A stretch of 64,000 bases of DNA from Apricaphanius iberus. Lineage: Eukaryota > Chordata > Actinopteri > Cyprinodontiformes > Aphaniidae. Position 1 is the stretch's first letter; the number at the start of each line of letters is the position of its first letter. This document shows, in pieces, positions 31,375-44,282 of this stretch. The translations under genes and the position numbers were made by a program. The notes below the pieces were generated by a model. The model was not told where the DNA came from, did not search any database, and saw nothing but the letters and a program-made list of their open reading frames with translations. Location of the stretch: contig JAPXFQ010002638.1 in the NCBI GenBank assembly GCA_028564705.1, positions 1 through 64,000 of the forward strand, in the 5' to 3' direction.

Positions 31375-33290
31375 AACCCTAATCCCCCCTCTAAAGAATT
31401 AGTAATCTGGCAAGTGGCATTCTCCTGACAAATAATTATAGCTACGACTCCAGACAGGAATGGCTTTGCCGAGAGGTGACATAAGCGACCTCCTGGGCCG
31501 CCATCTGTTGGACAGGGTACAAAATTACAGAATTTAAAAAAAGTAAATTAAATGTATGTAGGGTAAGTTGTCATTGTTAGCAATTCATTAAAACATGCTG
31601 TAAGAATGAAAAGAAAACAAAACAAGCCCTCGGTGGCAGCTTCAAAACACAAGGGAAGGAAGAAGAAAGGGAAAAGCAGGCTCAAAGTAGAGGTATGTCT
31701 ATCTGATTTGCATTATATTGTGTGCATGTTCACTTACCTAACAACAGTTACCTAAGACTAAAGGGCTATTGTACTGTGCCCAACACCTTTAATATGAATG
31801 TATGTCATAATTTCAAGTTTATCCAATTTCAGTACATTGCTCCATATTACTACTTGGAATTTGCAATTTGTTGTAGTAGGTGGATTAGGGTTGTGCTGTT
31901 GAACGGTGTCATCGTCCATTGTGATAGCTGACGGACATCAAGATGGAGAGCCACCATTGTGATGCCATGCCCCCACCCTGTCGGACACACACTAATCCTA
32001 TAGTCTCTTCTATAGTTTAACTAAAAACTTTGCAGGGACTGCTCTGTAAACATGGAGAATATTGGCTAAGAAATGTATGTGTTGCACATTGGGAAATATT
32101 TAAAAAATGTTTATGCATTTATTTTGTGTGGTTTGTGTGTGGATTTGGTGGATTGGTTTCCCTCTCTGAAGGTTCGAGAGAAAAATTGAACTTATCTGGA
32201 TGAGTCAGGAGGAGGAGCGCAGCAATCAGCTGCTTTGTTACAGGTACACAAAACTTGTTAAGCTGCATGTAAAAATAGCGGAGGCAAAACTGAACCCACT
32301 GGCCGGAACACCACAAGCGATTACCGCGCACACGTCTCCCATGGCAGACAGGCAATGCGAGGTAGATAATTGTAGTTTCATCTGTTTTGAGAAGCTAGCG
32401 AGGTTTGCCGGATGAGAGCTTCAAAGGGTTAACCTGTCAGCTGATGTTGCGAAGCTGCTGGGCGGGAAGAACTTATTATAAGGTTTTTACCTGGAGTGAG
32501 TTTATTAAGTATAGCTTAGTCGTCTTATTTACAAGTTAAAGGAATAATGCCCTTTTTCTTCCGGGTTTAAAGATCGGGAAAGGTCCAGCACGATACCCAA
32601 ATCACCATGCACATAAAAGGTGCGGATGGATTCCAAATCCATCCGCACCTTTTATTAAACTTAGGATATATATTCTTACACCTCAAAAGTTATTTTTGCA
32701 TTTGATCCTTGCCGGGCTCCTTGCAGGCATGAAGGGAAGATTGAGTGTTTTTATCAGTCTATTCAAAATTGTGTTGATTGCGCAGAATCCCCTCCCCCAA
32801 AAATAAGAATTGAATAACAAGAGGGGCAACATCACAAGCAGAAGGGGGAGAATCTTTCTTCCCCCCAGGCAAATTGCACATTGTTCATAATATATTAGTA
32901 TAGTAAAATAACGAAAGTACAGTTTACAAAATTACATTTCCTTCCGAAAATTTAAGTAGAACATTTTTTAGGCCGTTGTGAAGAGATATAGTGAAAATGG
33001 TATAAAGAAAAAAAAAGTGCCGCCCCAACGCCCCCTGACGATGTCATCGTCCATTGCAACGTTTTACTGTAAACATTGTGAACTCCAAATTTGTGGGACA
33101 TCCCCCAACCCTAAGGTGGATTACAACTATCTGAAACCCTATAATGTAATGCTGCACAAACAAATATATAGATGTAAGTTTTTCAGCCACAACAAGCACA
33201 AGCTACTGCAGAGTAGACGTCAGCATCAGGGTCAGAACCTAAACAATGTAAGCTAAATACACAAAGGATTAGTTTTTGTTAATCAATGGA
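31375..33290. other. unassigned; contains one perfect hairpin
   Basis: AT-rich with short ORFs lacking family features. A phrase gtcatcgtccattg occurs at 31910 and 33046, suggesting the ends or parts of a MITE-like repeat, but I could not define it. The hairpin at 32614-32654 is listed separately. Confidence 0.4.
32614..32654. repeat. perfect 19-bp inverted repeat, 3-nt loop
   Basis: Arms 32614-32632 and 32636-32654 (taaaaggtgcggatggatt and complement), loop cca. Confidence 0.95.
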
Positions 33291-33440
33291 AAGCAAGCCA
33301 AACCAGGGCAAGTGTATTTGTAGAGCACAATTCATTCACAAGGCAGTTCAAAGTGCTTCAAAGTTGAAAACAGATAAACAGAAAAAAACATGAAACTAAA
33401 AAATCATTAATTACAATAAAAAGCAAGAGTGCAGATGTAA
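33291..33440 (-). repeat. L2 (LINE-B-like) 3' end fragment
   Basis: accagggcaagtgtatttgt, agagcaca, acaaggcagttcaaagtgct resembles the LINE-B 3' end at 5786-5880. Truncated, no coding part. Confidence 0.6.
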
Positions 33441-34150
33441 CCTATGCCAATAACCTGTTTAAAACTAGGATATTAGCAATAACCTAGTCACGCACAGCCA
33501 TGTATACACCAGCAAAAACCTGAATATGCTCATATTCTGGTTTTTAAAAACAAATAATTACCTGGGGTAACCTGAATATCTGGTCCCGTAAACGCACATC
33601 GGCATATCTCCATCAAAAGGAGCTTTGACGTGTGTTCTGCGAATGTTCTATTCGCAAGGAATCTTGGTGTTTGAGTAGAAGAACTTCTAGTATGAGCCGT
33701 TTGGCATACAAATCCGATGTCTACGGGAATAACTCTTTCTGCTCTCTACCTCTCCTTGCTCACAAATGTAATCGGGTTATTATGAATGTTCAGAAACCTG
33801 AATAGTTACCTTAATTCGACCATAACCCGAATATTGGCGGCATGTAGTCAATGTTACAGTTGACCAACCTGAAGAAAAATCATCAACCTCAACTGATGTA
33901 CGCAAGTCTATCACAGCTGCTCCCACTGATCTTGCTGATTGGCCACCATAACTTACTGATTGCACTGTTCCATTTATAGTCTATATTATTCATTTTAGTA
34001 TAAATAAATATTCATAACAACGTAATCTAGCTATTGAATTATATTAATTCTGGTCTGGAGGGTAGGGTGCCCCAAAATAATTTTTCCCACCATGTAGCTC
34101 AGGGCCGGCCCTGACTCCTGAGAACTGTAGCTGTGTTCTTTACAACACTA
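33441..34150. other. unassigned; possible MITE
   Basis: Repeated aacctgaatatg / catattctggtt and acccgaatatt strings suggest a small inverted-repeat element, but ends and target duplication are not clear. Confidence 0.3.
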
Positions 34151-34199
34151 CATACTGCGGTGGTGTTGCAGTTTGGGATTCAAAGCTTGAGTGCAACAG

Positions 34200-34665
34200 T
34201 TTGACCATAGCAACCCATTCTATGATGCTTTTTGTGCCTTATTCCAGAACTAAGTTGAAAGCTACATGAGATGTGGACTTTTGTAGGTATTGACTTTACC
34301 ACAAGTTGGCAACTTCAGCACACTGCTGATCTATGATTTTTGAGGCCTACCACTATGTAGCTGTATTACTGTTGCTCCCAATTGCTTCTACACTATTATA
34401 TAATTGCCAATTCACTTAGGAATGCTTTGCAGCAAGGACATTTATTTCTGGATAACTGGACTTATTGCACTGGGAACATGCTATCACATTACCATTCTGG
34501 AATCCAATGAAGTCCTGAGAGCAACCCATCCTTTCACAAATGTTTATAGGAGCAGACTGCATGGTTCTCAATTTTATACACTTGTGGCCGTGGAAGTGAT
34601 TTCTGCACCTGGACAATGCTTTGGAGGGGTAGCGAATATAGTCTATAGGGATATGAATTAGTCCA
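34200..34665 (-). pseudogene. Tc1/mariner transposase N-terminal fragment, degenerate
   Basis: On the minus strand, at about 34600-34340, a decayed frame shows NICERMGCSQDFIGFQNGNV and CNKSSYPEI-type sequence, matching the helix-turn-helix start of a common fish Tc1-like transposase; the phrases acttgtggccgtggaagtgat and tcacaaatgtttataggagc on the plus strand match its leader. The DDE domain and terminal repeats are not seen. Recognition is from memory of the repeat family. Confidence 0.6.
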
Positions 34666-34679
34666 AAAGAAGAGTTATA

Positions 34680-36150
34680 AATAAAATTTCAGAAATGACG
34701 GAGTTGGTCTTTAATAATCAGGGGTTTACTTTTTCAAACCATTTGTGTCCTCAAAGAGTTCCTCTTTTCATCTTTACCTAAAAGGTAACTCTGCCTCGTA
34801 ACAGAACATCATTCTGTCGATTCTATTCTATTCTTATCTGAAACATGAGCACATGAAAGTGGGTCAGTCTTGGTGAAGAGTAAAACATGCCAACGGTCAT
34901 TGTGAAATTGGACCTGTAGAAAAAAACTGTAGACCCTCTTGAGCTCTCTTAGAAAAACTGACCCCCTTGTGTCTCTTCTTCTTCTCTGAAATAGACAGGG
35001 TTAGAACATGTGAAAGGGGGGCTGCTGTAATACATCAAACTTTTGGCATACAATGAGACTTGTGATCCAGCCGACCTGTGTTTAAAGAATATGTTCGAGA
35101 GAGCAGATAAAACCTAAGGGAAGCAAAAGAGGGGAGTAGAAAAGCAGCTGATGAAAGGATATACGAGGATAGAAGAGTTACTGAGACAGCTGGTGTGAAA
35201 TGGAGAGGGCAAGATAGGGCAGCGGATAGGATTGTGTTTGAAGGTTGGGAAGTCAGAGGTTGGGTAGAGCTGGCAGTATTTTGGAAAAAGCCTGTCTGGA
35301 AGAAGTCTATTTCTGTTCCCAAAGTATGAAAGCATCTGCATAAGGTATGCTTTCAATTTTATATATAGCTATGAATGGATGAGGACCGTTCCATTATTAA
35401 GACTTTGCATATAAAACGACTGTTTGGACTATAACTAGAAACACATGGCAATTCCAGCAAAAGCAAAGAAGAAAGTTTCTTTAACTACGTGTAAGACTGA
35501 AACACTTCCTGTGAAGTGGACAAAGGAAAATTGCTTTTACAGTTTGAACTAAAGATTAGACTCCAATGAGGATTAAAAAGGCAGAGAACCCATTCATCTT
35601 ACAGTCTGCATTTAAATCATTTTTCTTTTTTTTTTAGGTCAGTTGGGATTACCAAAACTATTTCTGTTTCTAAATGCCAGAAAAAAAACCCAGCATGGTT
35701 AAATTTCATACACAGCTTTGTGCATACACTTTAAGACTGTCATTTAGGGTCAACAGTTTTGACTTTGAAGTCCTTCAACCATTTTTTTAAACTAGCTGGG
35801 TAGAATGTTTATTCATTTTGAACACCCTTTTTTGACTGAGCTTATACTTTCTGGCTAATATTTGAGATGTTGCTTCAGTATTAACATGATGTCTTTTTGT
35901 TTGCAAAGTTCTCCCGTCTTTCCTAAGGCAAAACATATGTACGGTACAGTTTGAATGGTGTTCTAAGTCTTGTAAAATTCTCTCTTTATTTTTTCTATGG
36001 ATGTGTCATTATCTGTTGGACTTTGATTTCAGTTTGATTATTTCGGCTCTGTGTTAGCATCTTGTATTTTATTTTGTTCCAGTGTTTTGGTTTATTAGTG
36101 TTGCTTTTACCTCAGTATTTAAATAAAATTCTGATCTAAAGCTTTTTTTC
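34680..36150. other. unassigned AT-rich sequence
   Basis: No convincing ORF, repeat or RNA. Confidence 0.35.
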
Positions 36151-36168
36151 CATCGTTTCCATCCAAAT

Positions 36169-38339
36169 TCAAGACCCATTCTCTATATATCGTACCCGGA
36201 CCCTATATTTTGTTAAAAGTTTAAATCTTTGAATATTTGAGCATTTCTTGTGTTGAGTATCTAGACTGTTCCAGAGTTTCACTCCGCATACAGACACACA
36301 AAAACCTTTCCGGGTAGTTCGGACTTTAGGTAGTGTAAAATCTCCATATACCCTCAAATTATGAGCTCTTTCTTTAAGTTTAAAAAAATGTTGTATGTCA
36401 TATTTGGTAATATTATGTTGAATGCTTTGTATAAGATCATTAATGTATTATATTTAATTAGATCTTTAAATTTGAGCAGCTTTGATTGAATAAACAGATT
36501 GTGCTTATGTTAAAAAAATCCAACCTTATGAATGATCCTGACTGCTCGTTTCTTTAGTGTATCTAATGGAATTATTGTGCACTGGTAAGTATTTCCCCAT
36601 TCTTCAACACAAGATGTGAAGTATGGGAGTACCAACGTGCAGTATAGAGTACACAGGGCATTTTCATCAAGGTATGGTTTCACTCTGTTTATAATTGAGA
36701 GGCTTTCAGAGATTTGTGTCTTTATGTGTCTGATGTGGGCTTTCCAGGGGTAACATTTGACAATTTATTGTCAAATGTTACCCCTAGGGAATGTATTCTC
36801 ACTCACGTTTTCAATATGAATACCTTCAATACTTATTTGCAGTTTTGAACTTGTTTTGAAATTACCAAACATAATTATTTTTGTTTTATCTATATTTAAA
36901 GATCATTTATTTAAATCCATCCACCTTTTTATTTCCTTATTCAAAGTATTTACAAGCTCATTATAATCATTACTACAATAAAATAAGTTTGTGTCATCTG
37001 CAAAAAGTATGGGTTTTAATGATTGAAAAACATAAAAGATATTGTTTATATAAACATTTTACAGTTTTGCCCCAACACAGATCCCTGGGGTACACCACAA
37101 GCAATGCCAAGTTGATTTGATATATGCTGCCCCAATTTAACATACTGTATCCTTCCTGTTAAATAGCTTTTTAACCAATCCCCAGTTATGCCTTGAATTC
37201 CATATTGCTCCAATTTATTAAGCATAATAGAGTGATTGATTGTGTCAAATGCTTTTTTAAGATCAATAAAGACAACAACTGCAATTTTTCCCTGTTGGAG
37301 GGCGTTGGTGATTTCTTCGGTTGCTTCAATTATTGCCATTAATGAGGTGGTTCTCTTAGTCCTTATCCCATACTGGCATTATTATTTTATATTTTTCAAG
37401 GAACTTTTCAAATCGCAGGTTAAAAAGTTTCTCCAGAATTTTAGAAAACTGAGGCAATAGAGAAATTGGTCTGTAATTTGTAAGACTTTGTTTATTTCCA
37501 TTTTTAAATATTGGTATTACTTTATTCGTTTTTTTAAAATAACCAGACTGTAATGATAAGTTGCACATATGGGTTAATGGTTTAACAATATCCAAAATCA
37601 CTTTTTTAACCAGTATTATATCTATATCATGGCAGTCAGTTGATGGCTTATTTTTGCACTTAAGGACAATGTTTGTCACTTCCTGCCCGTTTGTTGCCGA
37701 GAGGAAAACTGACAATGGATTCTGTTTAATAGTCATGGGATATTTATCAGCACCATGGTTCGGGATTTCGGCAGCCAACTCAGGGCTGATGTCAACAAAA
37801 AATGTATTAAAACTGTTCACTACACTGGTCATGTTATGCTGTTCACCATTTTCATCAAGAAAGTAATTCGGATACGTCGACTTTGAAGATCCTTGTTTAA
37901 TGAAGCTATTTAGTACATCCCAAGTTCCTTTTATATTGTTTTTATTTTCATATAACATTTTTCTGTAGTATAGCTTGTTGCTGGTTCTTATTATATCAGT
38001 TCGTTTATTTCTGTACCTCTTGTATTTCAGCTCCACTTCTTTTATTTTCAGCTTAAGAAACAATTTATAAAGATTATTTTTCTTTTTGCAAGCATTAACT
38101 ATTCCTTTTGTGATCCAAGGGCTTCTTTTATGTTTGTTTTTTATGTTGAATTCTTTTACTGGGCAGTGTTTATTGTACAAAGTGAGGAAAATATCTAAAA
38201 AGTTGTAATAGGCACTGTCCACATCTGGTTCCCTGTAGATTGTACTCCAATCCTGGTGTGCAAGGCTATCTTTCAAGTCATTGATTCTTTGTTCACTTCT
38301 TATTCGTTTGGAAACGTTTTTATTGGATTTTTCGTACAC
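36169..38339 (-). pseudogene. Rex1-type LINE reverse transcriptase, frameshifted
   Basis: The frame 38339-37356 (327 codons) covers the linker and finger region: KHKRSPWITKGIVNACKKKN, TWDVLNSFIKQG and NYRPISLLPQFSKILEKLF. After a shift, 37339-37046 carries AIIEATEEITNALQQGKIAV, FIDLKKAFDTINHS, DWLKSYLTGR and CGVPQGSVLG. A further shift moves the active site (ILFADDTNLFYCSNDYNEL, at about 37010) to another frame; the thumb is in pieces, with NLRVYGDFTLPKVRTTRKGF near the C-terminus (36357-36169). A 19-bp perfect hairpin at 36746-36785 lies within the thumb coding region and disrupts it. Confidence 0.8.
36746..36785. repeat. perfect 19-bp inverted repeat, 2-nt loop
   Basis: Arms 36746-36764 and 36767-36785 (aggggtaacatttgacaat and complement), loop tt. 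One arm is LINE coding sequence (LGVTFDNKL on the minus strand), the other its inverted copy, so it formed inside the element. Confidence 0.95.
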
Positions 38340-38352
38340 TAAAACTCACGGT

Positions 38353-38889
38353 CTAACAGAGTAAAAACCAGTGATATCGCATATGAACAGTCCACTGGGG
38401 ATTTGTTTTCCCAGGACATTGGGAAATATTATCAATAATATTATCAATAATTGTGGCACTGTGTGATGTAATTCTACTTTGTTTTGTTATTGTCGGATAC
38501 ATAGACAAACTATACATTTTGTCTATACCTTTACTATATTTAACCAAGTTTCTGTGATTGCAATGATACTAAAGGAATTGGTAAAACACTGCAAATATTC
38601 TTTAATGTTCTCGAAGTTTGCATACATGCTTCTCCTATTAAAAAGTATTATAGACAGTCTGTCGTCCCATGTAACACTGTTTTCATACTGCTCGAGTGAA
38701 ATAATTGCATTTTTTTACAATAGAAGTGAGACAGTTATCTGGGTCTATCTCTGTAACTAGATCAACTGTATTATACTCATGATATTCACATGTTTCCAAT
38801 TCCCCTTGATTATGTTGGAGAATTTTTTGTGATATGGCCACGTCCACATCAAACCTTGGTGTAGTAAGTGTATTTAGTGTGTTATGCAT
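38353..38889 (-). pseudogene. Rex1-type LINE endonuclease remnants
   Basis: Two pieces: 38889 to about 38540 with DPDNCLTSIVKKCNYFTR, MYANFENIKEYLQCF and a FSIIAITETWL-like block, then 38547-38353 with LSMYPTITKQSRITSHSATI. The central part carrying the GDFN motif is deleted. Confidence 0.65.
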
Positions 38890-38922
38890 AGTGGTGATAT
38901 AGAGTCACGTGTTACCTAAATG

Positions 38923-39583
38923 TCAGTTGTATTTATCAAGTTCTTTGCGGTTCACCACCAAGACTTTTGCCTCTTCAGGAATTCCGTTGAGTTTGATGAA
39001 AACCTTGCAATTTGTTACCCAAGTGTGTTGGATCTTGTGTTGTTTTTTTAGTTGTCTTGCCTTTCTCGCGATATCAGCATTCTTTTTCGTCAAGTGCTCA
39101 TTTATGAAAATGTCCGTGCCTTTCAGTTTGCGTCCTTGTTTCAGAAGTGCAATCTTTTTTTTTAGTTGATGACTTGCCTCGATGTGCTCCAAATCCATCT
39201 CTATCCCCTTGCTTTGGGGGTAGGATGCAACCTGTTGCTCCACGGAGAGCGTCTCCAGCTCACTGGGCTCCCCCAATGTCCGTGGCCACGGCACGCGCAT
39301 ACGAGCGCACCTTGATTTTGACGCCGATGATGACCTTATCATTCATGCGGGTATACTGCTCCAGTTCGTCCACTTGCCTCTCAAGATCCACGATGCGCCG
39401 GCCTTTTTCAGTGTTAAGGAGGCTCAGCTGTTTCACCTCCTCCAGTAGCCTTAGAACCTGCTCCTGCTGTGCTCTGACAGCAGTCATATCCCCGATCAAG
39501 GATGCAAGGGAGTTTTTGATCTCCTCGAACTCCTCCGTCGTCGGGGTTTCTTGGGTGGCATTCCGGTTTCCTCGACAATGCAT
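38923..39583 (-). pseudogene. Rex1-type LINE ORF1 (coiled coil + FP-like domain), frameshifted
   Basis: 39583-39260 holds a long coiled coil (EEFEEIKNSLASLIGDMTAV, VDLERQVDELEQYTRMND) and then VIIGVKIKVRSYARAVA. The frame shifts near 39300 and continues to 38923 with SVEQQVASYPQSKGIEMDL, LLKQGRKLKGTDIFINEHLT, KKNADIARKARQLKKQHKIQ and NCKVFIKLNG. This C-terminal block resembles the baculovirus FP-type domain found in ORF1 proteins of several animal LINEs; probable RNA-binding role. The first ~20 bases of context before ATG 39583 are not informative. Confidence 0.7.
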
Positions 39584-39659
39584 TCAGGGACAGAGGCCAG
39601 TTCTCAGCTCTGTTGCTCGTCCAGCTACCAGACAGCTCGCCAGTGTTAATTTTAGTCAA

Positions 39660-39935
39660 CATGCTATTAATAACATACAGGCTACCATAAGAACTTTAAC
39701 AAGCATTGACTTTTTAGCTAATCTTAGCTCATCAACTGATGTTTGCATACTAGATGGTGCAATTTAATGTTAGTCAACATGCTAGTGATAGCAGGTGAGC
39801 TATAAAATAACATAGCAAATTTTCACAGTTAACATACTCAATGGATTAGGTTGATTTTGACCAATATGCTATTGTTTCCGAACATTTAACATTTTAAATA
39901 ATGTTGAAAATGTAGACATTAGCGGATGCATTTTA
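39660..39935. other. unassigned AT-rich spacer
   Basis: No feature recognised. Confidence 0.4.
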
Positions 39936-40116
39936 AACTTACTAGATTTTTAAATCAAAGATACAAACCCATCTGTTTAGTGCTGCCTTTGAGTAATGTT
40001 CTAATATAATTTTGTGCATGTTATGCTTGATTGCAGTTTGTGTTGTTTTCTGTAATAATGTATTCTAAGCCTTTCTTAATTGCTGTTTTTACACTCAATG
40101 CTGTTTTATGGTTTTA
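39936..40116 (+). mobile_element. L2 (LINE-B family) 3' end, left part; resumes at 57610
   Basis: tttaaatcaaagatacaaac... encodes the L2 ORF2 C-terminus (FKSKIQTHLFSAAFE, stop), as at the end of LINE-B ORF2. The 3'UTR is cut at 40116 by a Tc1-like terminal repeat and continues at 57610-57735 (catgtaaagcaccttgaatt, ttaccttgcc), forming one 5'-truncated LINE. Confidence 0.75.
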
Positions 40117-40159
40117 CAATGCATCAGGAAAGTATTCACAGCGCTTCTCCCTTCTCCTT

Positions 40160-40350
40160 CACTAAGCTTATAAAGCCGGCCAGCTCTAGGAAGAGTCTTG
40201 GCGGTTACAAACTTCTTCCACTTACGGATGATGGAGGCCACTGTGCTTATTGGAACCTTCAAAGCAGCAGAAATTTTTCTGTAACCTTCGTCAGCCTTGT
40301 GCCTCAAGACAATCCTGTCTCAGAGATCTGCACTCAATTCCTTTGTCTTC
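40160..40350 (-). pseudogene. Tc1 transposase N-terminal HTH fragment
   Basis: Minus strand, reading from about 40350: LRHKADEGYRKI, SAALKVPISTVASIIRKWKK, FVTAKTLPRAGRLYKL, then directly into the terminal repeat. This is the paired-type helix-turn-helix of Tc1 transposases; the rest of the protein is deleted. The leader (cttatatagacaggtgtgtg on the plus strand) is the usual fish Tc1 5' region. Confidence 0.85.
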
Positions 40351-40535
40351 ATGCTTGGGTTGTGCTTTGACATGCACTGTCAACCCAGAGGCCTTATATA
40401 GACAGGTGTGTGCCTTTCCAAATCATGTCCAATCAACTTAATTTACCACAGATGGACTCCAATTAATCTGGTGGAACACGTTAAGGATTATCAGTGGAAA
40501 CAGAAAGCACCTCAGCTCCATTCTGAGCTTCATGT

Positions 40536-41021
40536 TGTAGAAGGCAGATTAATATTTTATTACACTTTTAGGATTAATGTTTATATAACTAGTTTCCACA
40601 TTGCAAGATCTCCCCCATTAGCAAGGAATGTTTGATACGGCCAAAGGATTGTTTGTGCAAAGATCTGGCAGAACATCGACTTACTGAGGATTTCCAAGAA
40701 AACATTAGTCAAAATCTGATAGGGGCTAAGATGACCTGGTTCCAGTATGGGAAAGCACAGCTGGGATTCATCACTTAGGCACCGCACTTGTGTGTATGCA
40801 AGACGTGCACATTTCCCCGTGGGCAGAAAAATACTTAAGAATCTGTACACCTCATTTTAGAGTCATAGAGTGTCCCTGGTACGATTGTTTGATGCTGTAT
40901 TAAGGTATAGTCTTTTGTCATAATTTTGTGACATTTGATTAAAACCTGGCCCAAGGCTGCATATCCAGTCTCTAAGGCTGTGTCTGTTTTTTAATACTTG
41001 ATGATACTCTCAGAACCAACA
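40536..41021 (+). repeat. left LTR
   Basis: TGTAGAAGGCAG...AACCAACA. TATA-like tacttaagaat at about 40832 and a polyadenylation-type ATTAAA at about 40939 (gattaaaacc). It differs from the right LTR at roughly 25-30 positions by eye (about 6%), so the insertion is not recent. Confidence 0.9.
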
Positions 41022-41903
41022 TTATTGGCTAGCCAGCCAGGCTGACACTCGCTCGACCGGCTGTCTCACCCACACACCGAGAAAAAATACCTATTAAGGT
41101 AAAAACATTCCTTTTCTCCTCGATGTTTGGATGAGAGGGCTTGATGTGAGTGATGTCGGTAAGGGCCTGAATTTATTTTAACAGCTTTCGGTTTGGAAAT
41201 GTATGCTTTGGGAATGTTTTTGCATGTCATGCAAAGCAGGTGCTACAACTGTTTAATTACAGGTAGATTTGCATCTTATATTATGTGAAAGCCAAATTAG
41301 TAAGCCAAATTATACCTGGGACTCCAAATTGGAATCGTAGCAGCTGTGTTTGAGTTTTCCCGGTGAATCTGCGGAAGACGTACGTGAAGAGGATGCCTGA
41401 ATAGAGTTTGCCAGAAGCACACGCAATAGAATACATGTATATATAGTTAAGAATTGATACCTAGCTCTGAAGATGCTAGAAGGCGTGTGGGGTTGACCGG
41501 TCTGGGAAAAAGGGTTTTGGAATTGCCATAGTGGAGTTAATTATGTAGGGGCTATTTTTTCCACAAGCTGTTCAAAATGGCAGTGACCAGCGCGAAAAAT
41601 AGATTAAAAAGAATAGGAAGAAAGGGGACTCAGAAAAAGTGTACACCATAAGCTTGTAAGAAAAATATACAAAGTTTGAAATCTAAACTTAATCTGACCT
41701 TAAAAATGTGGCTACAGAAAAACTGTAATATAACATTAGATGCGCATCATACAATTTCTAAAACAACTGCTATATGCCAAAAAACATAGTAAAAATAGAC
41801 AGAGAAAATGATAAGAGACATAATTTATTGATAACTTTAAATGACTGACAAAGGGTACAATAAGGGTTATTGAGAGTATAAATAGTGCACTCTTTAAATC
41901 TTA
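41022..41903 (+). other. LTR-element leader, non-coding as far as visible
   Basis: Follows the left LTR. A TGG at 41026 (tggctagccagccaggct) could be the primer-binding site but I cannot name the tRNA. No gag frame. It ends at the TTAA target of the DNA transposon. Confidence 0.5.
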
Positions 41904-44282
41904 AAGGGACTCTAAGGAAGTTTAACAGCAAAAATGTTTTATAAAAATCCAAAAATTTCTTCCTCACACATGATCCAGCAATGTCTTGGTCTGTAAAAAG
42001 AGCCCTGGCCTTTTCACCGTGGTAGACTCTAAATGCCTGTAAAATCACTTTATCAGTTATCAATAATTACTGTTTAGTCGAGCTAGCAGCGCTCCTGCAG
42101 CGCCTCCAAGAGGCAGCCTAACGTGTGAATACGTCATGCGCGTTCACGCTGAGGCGTAGCATTTACTGTTAGCTAGAGTCGGAGAGCAGAGCTAGCGTTG
42201 CAAGCATGGATTCTGTAGAGAGTAAGAAGAGAGCTGCTTGAAGCACTGGTAACACTCCAGCACAGACTCCAACCAAGATAACTAAGAAAACCAGAGTGTA
42301 TTCCAGTGCGGCAAAGAGGGCGAAACTGGAATCGGATCTAGGTAGGCAAAAAAACAAGAGTAAATATCGGCGCCGCGTTTGAGAAGTGGAAAATACTGAA
42401 AGAATCAATCGGCATGACAAGAGACCCGCAGCTGGCGTTATTTTTACTTGAAAGGTAAGAATTCTTATACTTATAATACTAAATAAGTGTGGGGAAAAGC
42501 GTAGTAAATTGATTTCAAAGCGGGGTTTTCGGAACATTGCCATTAATAGGAATATTAACATTATTCGGCTTGTCTGGCGTGCTCACAGCTGATTACATTG
42601 ATTAGCTAAGTTGTTGGGAATTTTGAGAAAGAACTAAGTTGTCTATCTAAACTTAGTAAAACTGTGTTGCTAATCAAATAAAGTGTGTATATTATTGATT
42701 GTCATTTGTAAACATGTGTATATTATGATTGAAGCAGTAAAAGTGGCTGTGTTGTTTTAGTTTTGAGAAGCACACAGCATCCGCAGCACCACTCACATCA
42801 ACACCCCATCGGCCATCTCAAGCAGTTTTTGGAGGGACCCATCCCCCCAGTTCAGTCACTGCAGGGGAGTCCGATAGGTAATTTGACTTGTAAACAACAT
42901 GCAACTCCTGTTCCAGGTTATTGTCTCCACATAACATAAAATAAATCCTCTTTCTTATCTACAGGGATGACTTCCAGGTAGCAACCTCTAAAAGCAGACA
43001 AAGAAATGGAATTATTGGAAGCAAGGTAAACTGCATGGCTTTTATATTATGATGAAAGTTACCCTATGTTTTGTTACTGATGTAGGCTCTAATTTTTGTA
43101 ATTTTTTTTTAGCATCAAATCAATTGAGCTAGAGGATGATGCTTTTGATGAGAGACAAGCCAATAGTTTTGAAAACAGTGTGTAAGTAACCAATTACTCT
43201 TTTTGAAATTCTCTGTGCATATTTATGTGTACATATTGTCATATTTTGGTGTTGTTTTTTTCTTTCAGAATGGAGCTTGATTTGGAAGGAGCTTTAGACC
43301 CATTCGATTCAGATTATGTACCTCCAAACTCATTACGGTACGTTTTGTATTTCGGAGTTTTTTATTATCATTGTAAAATCTCCTCTCTCACTTTGCACTC
43401 TGTGATTGTATAAAATGCATTTTTCTTTTACAATAGTGGTGCATCACAGGATGTGGTTGATCAACTTCCTTGTATTGGCCTGGACGAAGCTGTATTTGAC
43501 ATCGCTGAATGTGTTGAGGAAGAATTCGAAAATGATCCTGAAGAGCTGTCTGAGTCATCCATTCCCATTTTCCCAAAACATGACAGCGTGCTTGTGGAAA
43601 GTGATCTTATAAACCAGCAAGCGTGCATCGTGTACTGCAAAAGCTTGCTCCAGATGGCAAATTTCCTCCAACTGCCTCTCAGTAAATGCCACTACAGTGA
43701 CCGCAACACAGGCACTGATTGTGATGCCTGTCCACCTTTTCATGTAAAGTCACGTCCACGAGGTACAGCTCTGATTTTGGAATGGATGAGTTAACAATGT
43801 AATTCTTGCCACACCTTACCACAGGAAGAGCTAAAATTTTATGAATATAAAATCTATGTAAAGCACCCTTTTAATATTTTTATTTTTTATTTTTATAATA
43901 TACAGTTTTGCCAACGTGGACATAAACTATGGAGTTGGAACAGCCAGCCAATTCTGAAACATGGGATGCAAGGAGGAGATTTCATGCTGTCAACCAACAT
44001 TCAGCTGTCAGGGAATAACTTCTCCAAGATTGCTCTGTGGTTCAGAATCATGAACATGGGCATGGTGTCATCTCCAACCTTCTTTTCAATCCAGGGTACC
44101 TACTGTATAAAAACAATACGGGAGTATTGGGAGGAGAAGAGGAATGCCATAATCCAAAAATTACAGTCAAAATACCATGTGGTTGCTCTTGGTAAGTAAG
44201 GATAGATAATATGTAAGTATAGCTAGAAAGTATCTAAGCCTCATATTCGTTGTATGCTTAAATGTCTCTATTTATTTTATAG

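Larger units (their letters stand above)
36150..39620 (-). mobile_element. Rex1-type (CR1-group) LINE, decayed, near full length
   Basis: Minus strand: ORF1 (39583-38923), endonuclease remnants (38889-38353), RT (38339-36169) and a short 3' end. The RT motifs NYRPISLLPQFSKILEKLF, FIDLKKAFDTINHS, GVPQGSVLG and FADDTNLFY fit the Rex1/Babar group rather than L2. Frameshifts and stops throughout, and most of the endonuclease is missing. Confidence 0.75.

Noticed and set aside
42161..42561. 130-codon minus-strand ORF
   Set aside because: Shadow of transposase exon 1; the plus strand has the conserved motif and splice donor.
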